From: Parapristionchus giblindavisi
Taxonomy: Eukaryota; Nematoda; Chromadorea; Rhabditida; Diplogasteridae
Reading direction: 5' to 3'
Assembly (NCBI GenBank): GCA_943737045.1
Contig: CALSFV010000308.1
Location: 1-64,000 of the forward strand
Length of the DNA: 64,000 nt
Below, in pieces: positions 58,901-64,000 of this stretch. Every line of letters begins with the position of its first letter. Position 1 is the stretch's first letter. Under the pieces are notes generated by a model. The model did no database searches. It saw only the letters and a program-made list of their open reading frames with translations, and was not told the DNA's origin. The translations under genes and the position numbers were made by a program.

Positions 58901-60243
58901 TGTCCGAAAAAACCAAAATTTTGAGTAAAAAAAGTGGTTTAGGAATCAACGCACATTCGATGCTAATAGTGAATTAGCAAGCTCTGTGCACGCTAGACGC
59001 ATCGCAAATGATATTTAGACTTCATCTCAACAATTTGAAAAATTATGATTTTTCAACGTTTTAAAAAAAAAAAAATTTTTTTAATAGCCTGAGGGCACAA
59101 ACAGGAAATTTCTGCCGTTTTGTGCAATAAGGGCCGGGGACACTCCTAACACCCAAGTATGGACTCCCAGTTCTCATTGCTAGCTCAACGTGTCCGGGGG
59201 GTGGTCGAGTCTTAACGACCATCTCTCTTAATCTTTGATCCATGACAGTACTGACTTGATCTTTGATCTTTGATCCGTGGCAGTACTGACTTAATCTTTG
59301 ATCCATGACAGTACTGACTTGATCTTTGATCTTTGATCCGTGGCAGTACTGACTTAATCTTTGATCCATGACAGTACTGACTTGATCTTTGATCTTTGAT
59401 CCGTGGCAGTACTGACTTAATCTTTGATCCATGATAGTACTGATTTGATCTTTGATCTTTCAATAATCAATTCAAGCTTCAACCATTGAGATGATAATGA
59501 TACTCCTCATCATACTTATATTCCTTTACTATTTCACTTGTTTGTCAAAGAATTACAGAATTACATCAGGTTATGAGAGAATAAAACGTAGAATATATAA
59601 AAAAAAAAAAAAAAAAAAAAAAAAGCTGCCACTCCCGAACCGAAATCGCTTAAAGCGACGGAACTCTATCACCCCCTAATTGCTCCATCCTTTCATTATT
59701 CTTGTTTTAACTGATGGATAAATAAATAAATAAATACATGATATCTTGATTTCTAGATGAGAACCTCGGTTCTTATCGAGGATGATGCGTCTTCCGATGG
59801 ACTTCTTGAGGATCTCCGTGCACACGCATGCGAACTTTATATTTATTATTTTTAAAAAAATAATGATAATTTATCTGCGGAACGAGACAAGTAACAGCGA
59901 AATTGCATAGATAATTATTCAATTGATACTAATATCATACATTTTCGGTGCCCTCACCGAATTATTTTTATATCTAGAAAAATCGATCTAGAAAAATCGT
60001 TTTTTTTTCTCGCTTAAATTGTAATATATCACATAAAAATGAGCTTTATGTAGTGAGCCGACCCTGAAAATTAGCCGAATATAGTGGGTAAATCCTCACA
60101 CTGTGAGGGCAAGAAAATGTATGACTAATGTTATTCTTTTATAATGCGATCGTCAAAATGCAGGGTGCTTCCGGCGTGTCTGCGAGCGGAGCAAGGAAGC
60201 GTACATCAAATCTGGTGAGATGTGTATTTATGCATTTGTAAAC

Positions 60244-60321
<78 letters not shown>

Positions 60322-60334
60322 AAGTAATAATAAT

Positions 60335-60377
<43 letters not shown>

Positions 60378-62303
60378 GTAATAGTAATAGTAATAATAAT
60401 AACTGTAATTTGAAGGAAGAGATTACGACTGCGAATGTGAAAGACGAAACGGGTGAGGATGGTGAACGTGACGAGGTATGATAGGCTATGGTATTATGCT
60501 CAGTGCGAACCAGGGCTGTGCATTTTCCGTTTTCCGATTTTCCGTCGGAAAATATTCCGACTTTTAAAAAATTTTCCGAATCTATTTGTTACTAGAAAAA
60601 ACTCAATTTTTCAATGATCACGGTATTCATGAGACCATCCACTTGAAAATTTTTATCTCCCTGTATACTGAAATATTCGTTTTATTCTAAATTTTCCTTC
60701 AAAAGTGAATTTTCACAAATTGCAGTCCCTTGCCATTAAGATTCCGGTAATTGATTATGAGTTTCAACTCTCGATTTGTTGTTCCTTACTTCTATTGGTA
60801 TTTTTTGGACCTTACTAAAGCAAAAAACCGAGAAAAACAGGAAAATTTGTGTATTAAAGCGATTTTAGATTTTTTTTCCGAATTTTTCCGAATTTTCCGA
60901 GAAATAATTTCGGAAAATTTCCGTTTACCGAAATTTTCCGAAAAGTATTTTCCGCACAGCCCTGGTGCGAACCGTAAAGTGTTCTAGCTAAACATACTGG
61001 TTCTATGTTGCCACTACTTACAGAGAACATTCTCTTACGAGATGTTCTGTTTTAAGAAATTGACTTCTTACAAAAGAATATCAGAAATTGAATTTCTTAC
61101 TTATCAAGAGCAATTTTCGCTGATATTTCTTATAATTAAGAAAATGAAAAGTAAGAAATTATAAATTTAAGTATATTTTCTGTGTGAGTAGTCTGACAAG
61201 AGCTGCATCTGCCTTGTTCTCGGTTTCAAGTGTCACTATCCCTCCCCCCTTATCCGCCTATCCCTCATGCCCAACTGCCTTATCGTGCGGCGTATATGCG
61301 ACGGGTTCGAATTTACAAAATCGACCATTCGCAGCTTTTGAAAGTTGATTCTTACTAAGTCGACCATGCTGATTATCGCTATGTAGGTCATTCCCCGTAG
61401 TTTCGGCCATCAAAGAAACCATTCCCTAGTAAGTGCAACGACTACAGTCATGACATTGAACCTTTTGGGCTTGATGTACAACCTTTTTTGTGTACGATAT
61501 CCATAAACAAATAAACGAACACAAAGACACAACAATAGATAGGATGAGGATATCTTCATGCAAAGACATATGTTGAAAAGTATTTTACAAAGCGCCAAGC
61601 CTGACCGCATTTCGAGCCAAAATTTCCCAAAAATCGAAAAACCTGACTCGAGTTTTGAGAAGAAAATTGCTAAAATTCGAAAAAAACCTGACCTTATTTT
61701 GAAAACCGATAACCTAGCTATTCGACCTATGTGCATAGGGCGATGGTGACTCATATGTTGATAGAATACACTGTTTTTTTTCAAAACTAGATAAATTATT
61801 ATTATTATTATTATTATTATTAATATTATTAATATTATTATTAATATAATTTTACAGAGTGCACCGTTGGAACGGGATAGTGATCGTTCGATGAAGAGAC
61901 AACGCAGTGGTCAAGTCCCACTCCTCTGTCCTTTATGCAATGTATGTATATTTGTCTTTTTTTTTTAAAATTTCCTTTTGCAACTAACAGTAACTAGTGC
62001 GCATACGTTGAAAGTGATCTCTCTTTGAGGAGTAAATCAAATATTTTGTGAAATACCGAATTGGTTTCTTTACAAGATTTTTCTGAAAATACAAGTAACA
62101 AGTTACGTAATAGTTTTCATACATATTCGGCGACCACGAAGGTTTTTTATATTTTGAGTCGATTTAGAGAAATCGCATGTTTTTCGCTTAAACTGTGATC
62201 TTTCGCAGTAAAAAAAGAGCTTTATAAAGTGGGTCGATCCGCACATTATGAGGGTAAGGCGGTGTTACATTTTTCAAAATGTGCGCACGTCGTAACCTCC
62301 GCC

Positions 62304-62350
<47 letters not shown>

Positions 62351-63005
62351 TTATCCTATCATCGCCGTCGTTAAGGCGTGCGCACGTTTTGAAAAATGTA
62401 ACACCGCCTATGAAAATGACTTACCCGATCATCTTCACCTTCCCTATTTTCCCATTCTCTATTCTCCCCCATTTTATTTCCTTGTGCAAATCTTCTTCAT
62501 TTATATCGGTTTCTACCATAGGTCGAAAAGTAGGTTATAAAGTACCAAGCCTGACCGGATTTTGTGCAAAAAAATTGTCCAAAAACCGAAAAACCTGACA
62601 GGATTTCGAGCCAAATTTGCCAAAAATCGAAAAACCGGACCGGATTTGGAAAACCGATAACCTAGCTATTCGACCTATGGTTTCTACTTGCTGAAGTATC
62701 TTCGCGATGTATGATAAATAAATAAATAAATGTATGTTAGAAAAAAAACATGCTTTTCAGATGTCCACTTCTTCTCCTTTGCACTTTCTTAGTCATTTCA
62801 CAAGTTGTCATCGATCATCGATGAATAAGGTTAATAATAATAATAATAATAATTATGATGATCCTAGATTATTTTTTTTTCATAAAATGTGACATATTCA
62901 TGTCGACTCTAATTTGAAACAGGAAGGATTTCATCTCATGTGCGGCTGCCAGACAATCATCGAAAGTGTGGCAGAGTGGAGAACTCACAAGGTTATGCTA
63001 ATAGA

Positions 63006-63074
<69 letters not shown>

Positions 63075-63444
63075 CATTTATCCTGTCTACATGTCATATA
63101 GGACAGGGTATTTGAAATTTTTCTGGCAGATGCTAATGTGATGTTAAAATATTGCGAAATTGAATGCAAGAAGTTACAAATTTTAAAAATGCGGACAGGT
63201 TTTTTAAACTTTTTTCCAGGAATTTTCGGCTTAATATGTTTTGCGGCTATGTTTTTTTTGTAATATGCCGCATATTATATGCGACCGGGGAAATCTCGAA
63301 ATGCGGGCCGCCTTTGCAGTTTATAACGTACTTTTGCATGTAAAGTATTTTTTAAAATTAATTTAATTAATAATTTAATTTTAGGAAGAATGTGAGTGTG
63401 CGACGGTGACCTTTCATGCAGTGCCCGGTTCCCAATCGGTATGA

Positions 63445-63481
<37 letters not shown>

Positions 63482-63823
63482 TTATTTATTTATTTATCAC
63501 AAGCTCACGCATGAACGAGACTATTCGATTAATTGTGAAATAATAAGCAATCAATAAACTCTGAAGAAAAATAATGGATGGGACAAAGGGGTGGGGACGT
63601 CTCATGTGAAATAACTTGCTTTATACTTACTTTTTTGTTACTGTTTTGCTATTTCATGAGAATATAATGAAAAAGTAGTAAGTTACTTTTGCGCTCTGCT
63701 TACTATGATCTTTCCCGGCAAAACCGGCGAAGCAATCAATCATTTTGCCCTTTCTAATTTCCTCTTCTTCAGCCTCGATTTGCGAGTGTGGATGATGAAA
63801 TGTTCGAGTGCCACTTATGCGAG
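52968..63823 (+). CDS. Unrecognised protein with C-terminal Cys/His clusters (3'-incomplete)
   Basis: Fifteen exons, about 383 residues so far: 52968-53015, 54187-54294, 54553-54617, 54903-54999, 55272-55367, 56107-56232, 56594-56695, (59757-59825 uncertain), 60164-60214, 60416-60475, 61858-61941, 62761-62829, 62923-62991, 63385-63438, 63773-63823. All junctions agree in phase, and from exon 5 on every exon is phase 0-0, so single exons can be gained, lost or skipped without a frameshift. The start MDGSLPDRSIEEW follows an acceptor (TTTTTTAG, 52959), compatible with trans-splicing. Residues 17-100 are helical (QLSLKHYNQEILNLMMRVLNL..). The middle is acidic and Asp/Glu/Ser-rich. The end has CPLC..H..H, CGC, CEC and CHLC pairs, resembling degenerate C2H2 fingers. 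It is probably nuclear; no family is recognised. The last exon ends in a donor, so the gene continues past the window. Confidence 0.72.
53016..54186. other. First intron of the unrecognised gene, packed with short elements
   Basis: In order: family E (53321-53432, flanks TTATAGC), family A (53442-53562, flanks GTTATAGC/ATTATAGC), family B (53574-53744, flanks ATAGCTTG/ATAGCCTG), family C (53803-53978, exact flanks CTCTCGGT), and family E sequence (about 53979-54165). Poly-G (53590-53605) and poly-C (53853-53875) tracts lie inside B and C. Confidence 0.8.
55413..55605. mobile_element. CATA-ended short element, family B (second copy)
   Basis: Ends CATATGTGGGC / GCCCACCTATG, exact 8-bp flanks AACAGAGA (55405-55412, 55606-55613). 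Confidence 0.9.
55965..56058. mobile_element. Inverted-repeat element with GGTGTTACATTTTTCAAAA ends
   Basis: Left GGTGTTACATTTTTCAAAACGTGCGCACG and right CGTGCGCACGTTTTGAAAATGTAACACC are complementary, with CCGCC/GGCGG pairing inside. A longer copy at 62263-62408 has a (TAA)n tract between the arms. Confidence 0.82.
56266..57223 (+). repeat. Minisatellite, CAGTACTGACTT(G/A)ATCTTTGATC units
   Basis: Units of about 32-42 bp combine GATCTTT repeats with CCATGGCAGTACTGACTT or CATTGACAGTACTGACTT. Blocks: 56266-56455, 56740-57223, and 59228-59455 beyond the fold-back element. It surrounds exon 56594-56695. Confidence 0.93.
57228..59227. mobile_element. 2-kb fold-back element in a TTAA site
   Basis: Two long inverted arms (about 57240-58110 and 58370-59215) surround a spacer of about 250 bp. 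TTAA lies at both outer edges (57224-57227 and 59228-59231). The interrupted satellite unit (CTGACTTAATCTTTGATCC) is restored exactly if one TTAA and the element are removed. No transposase is seen. The arms contain the near-palindromes CATGACCCGGGGGTCATG and the spacer edge holds a perfect CCATGACCCCGGGGTCATGG (58141-58160). Confidence 0.9.
59479..59622 (+). mobile_element. Poly(A)-tailed retroposed insertion
   Basis: 144 bp ending in about 24 A residues, flanked by AAGCT on both sides (59474-59478, 59623-59627). The paralogous block at 56464-56475 has the uninterrupted site TTCAAGCTGCC, so insertion is direct. The body (GATAATGATACTCCTCATC..) resembles nothing else in the window. Confidence 0.85.
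59757..59825 (+). CDS. Possible duplicated exon with a GC donor
   Basis: After TTTCTAG the sequence reads MRTSVLIEDDASSDGLLEDLRAH, parallel to MRSAVLIDGTSSDGLLDAM in exon 56594-56695. It is phase 0-0. The site after it is GCATGC where the parent has GTATGC, so it is either a GC-AG intron or a dead exon that would run into a stop 11 codons later. Confidence 0.4.
59936..60123. mobile_element. CATA-ended short element, family E
   Basis: Ends CATACATTTTCGGTGCC / AAGAAAATGTATG, flanks ACTAATAT and ACTAATGT (7/8). The interior has AATCGATCTAGAAAAATCG and ATATAGTGGGTAAATCC motifs. Other family E sequence: about 19140-19235, 28708-28795, 53321-53432, 62127-62255. Confidence 0.8.
60248..60404. repeat. 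(AAT)n microsatellite
   Basis: Interrupted AAT array ending 11 bp before the AAG acceptor of exon 60416-60475. Further AAT/TTA arrays occur at 61798-61850, 62307-62350 and 63006-63071, each next to an exon of the same gene. Confidence 0.92.
60511..60964. mobile_element. hAT-like non-autonomous element, second CGGAAAA copy
   Basis: Ends CAGGGCTGTGC / GCACAGCCCTG, exact 8-bp flanks GTGCGAAC (60503-60510, 60965-60972). CCGAAAATTTTCC motifs near both ends match the copy at 16928-17434. Confidence 0.9.
62517..62679. mobile_element. CATA-ended short element, family A (inverted copy)
   Basis: Ends CATAGGTCGAAAAG / CTATTCGACCTATG, exact 8-bp flanks GTTTCTAC (62509-62516, 62680-62687). The central motif CGAAAAACCTGAC/CGGACCGGATT is repeated. 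A more diverged copy is at about 61567-61731. Confidence 0.9.
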
Positions 63824-64000
63824 GTACAACATTTATTTATTTATTTATTTATCATACATATTGATTAATTTATAATATTGATAATTTTGCACTTAATTAT
63901 GGTGTTTTTCGCCCTGAACAATCACATTCAGTACCTTGAAAGTAGAATGAAAATCAATGAAATTGAATTATATTGAAAATTAATTGAATTTAAATTAAAT

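Larger units (their letters stand above)
59434..59870 (+). repeat. Duplicated exon block (paralog of 56430-56720)
   Basis: Both copies share the satellite end, AAGCTGCCACTCCCGAACCGAAATCG, the GATGGATAAATAAATAAAT run, the TTTCTAG acceptor and an exon starting ATGAGAA. In copy two the exon lacks 33 bases near its 3' end relative to copy one, and the donor is GCATGC instead of GTATGC. Confidence 0.88.

Noticed and set aside
63173..63340. Another family A element near 63173
   Set aside because: It has related internal text (GCGGACAGGTTTTT) but no CATA ends or target duplication that I can define.

Overview
This window is nuclear DNA from an animal, most likely a nematode. The coding exons are short and GC-rich and sit in AT-rich, repeat-laden introns (24 exons for one 897-residue protein). 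The gene set fits too: a VDR-like/DAF-12-group nuclear receptor, a worm-like TRK receptor kinase, CDC7, USP20/33, RPL28 and a Tctex-type dynein light chain. All exon junctions below were joined by hand from GT/GC...AG sites, reading phase and recognised protein families. No alignment was run and the species is not identified.

Layout: 719-7251 (+), the 3' eleven exons of a nuclear receptor (hinge plus complete ligand-binding domain; the DNA-binding domain lies upstream of the window). 10373-24889 (-), a complete 24-exon USP20/USP33-type deubiquitinase. 26238-33249 (-), a complete 13-exon CDC7 kinase. 33653-34486 (+), ribosomal protein L28, divergent from CDC7. 34554-45169 (+), a TRK-like receptor tyrosine kinase starting only 67 bp after the RPL28 stop. 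45728-47110 (-), a complete five-exon Tctex1/DYNLT2B-type dynein light chain, tail-to-tail with the kinase. 52968 to the right edge (+), an unrecognised gene with Cys/His clusters, open at its 3' end. Between 47569 and 52637 lies a 5.1 kb nest of mobile DNA.

The genes are functionally unrelated; proximity suggests shared promoters (CDC7/RPL28) or read-through (RPL28/TRK) rather than a pathway. The notable content is the non-coding fraction. Many short elements all begin 5'-CATA, end TATG-3' and carry clean 8-bp target duplications. There are also CAGGG-ended hAT-like elements with 8-bp duplications, a 2 kb fold-back element in a TTAA site, and a 2,289-bp tandem duplication whose units carry a rearranged Tc1-like element and very long palindromes. 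A poly(A)-tailed insertion can be compared with its own empty-site paralog. The introns carry two recurrent motif sets: GATCTTT arrays that lie on the sense strand in both orientations of gene, and TTACGGTA-type motifs that often form the 5' splice site itself.
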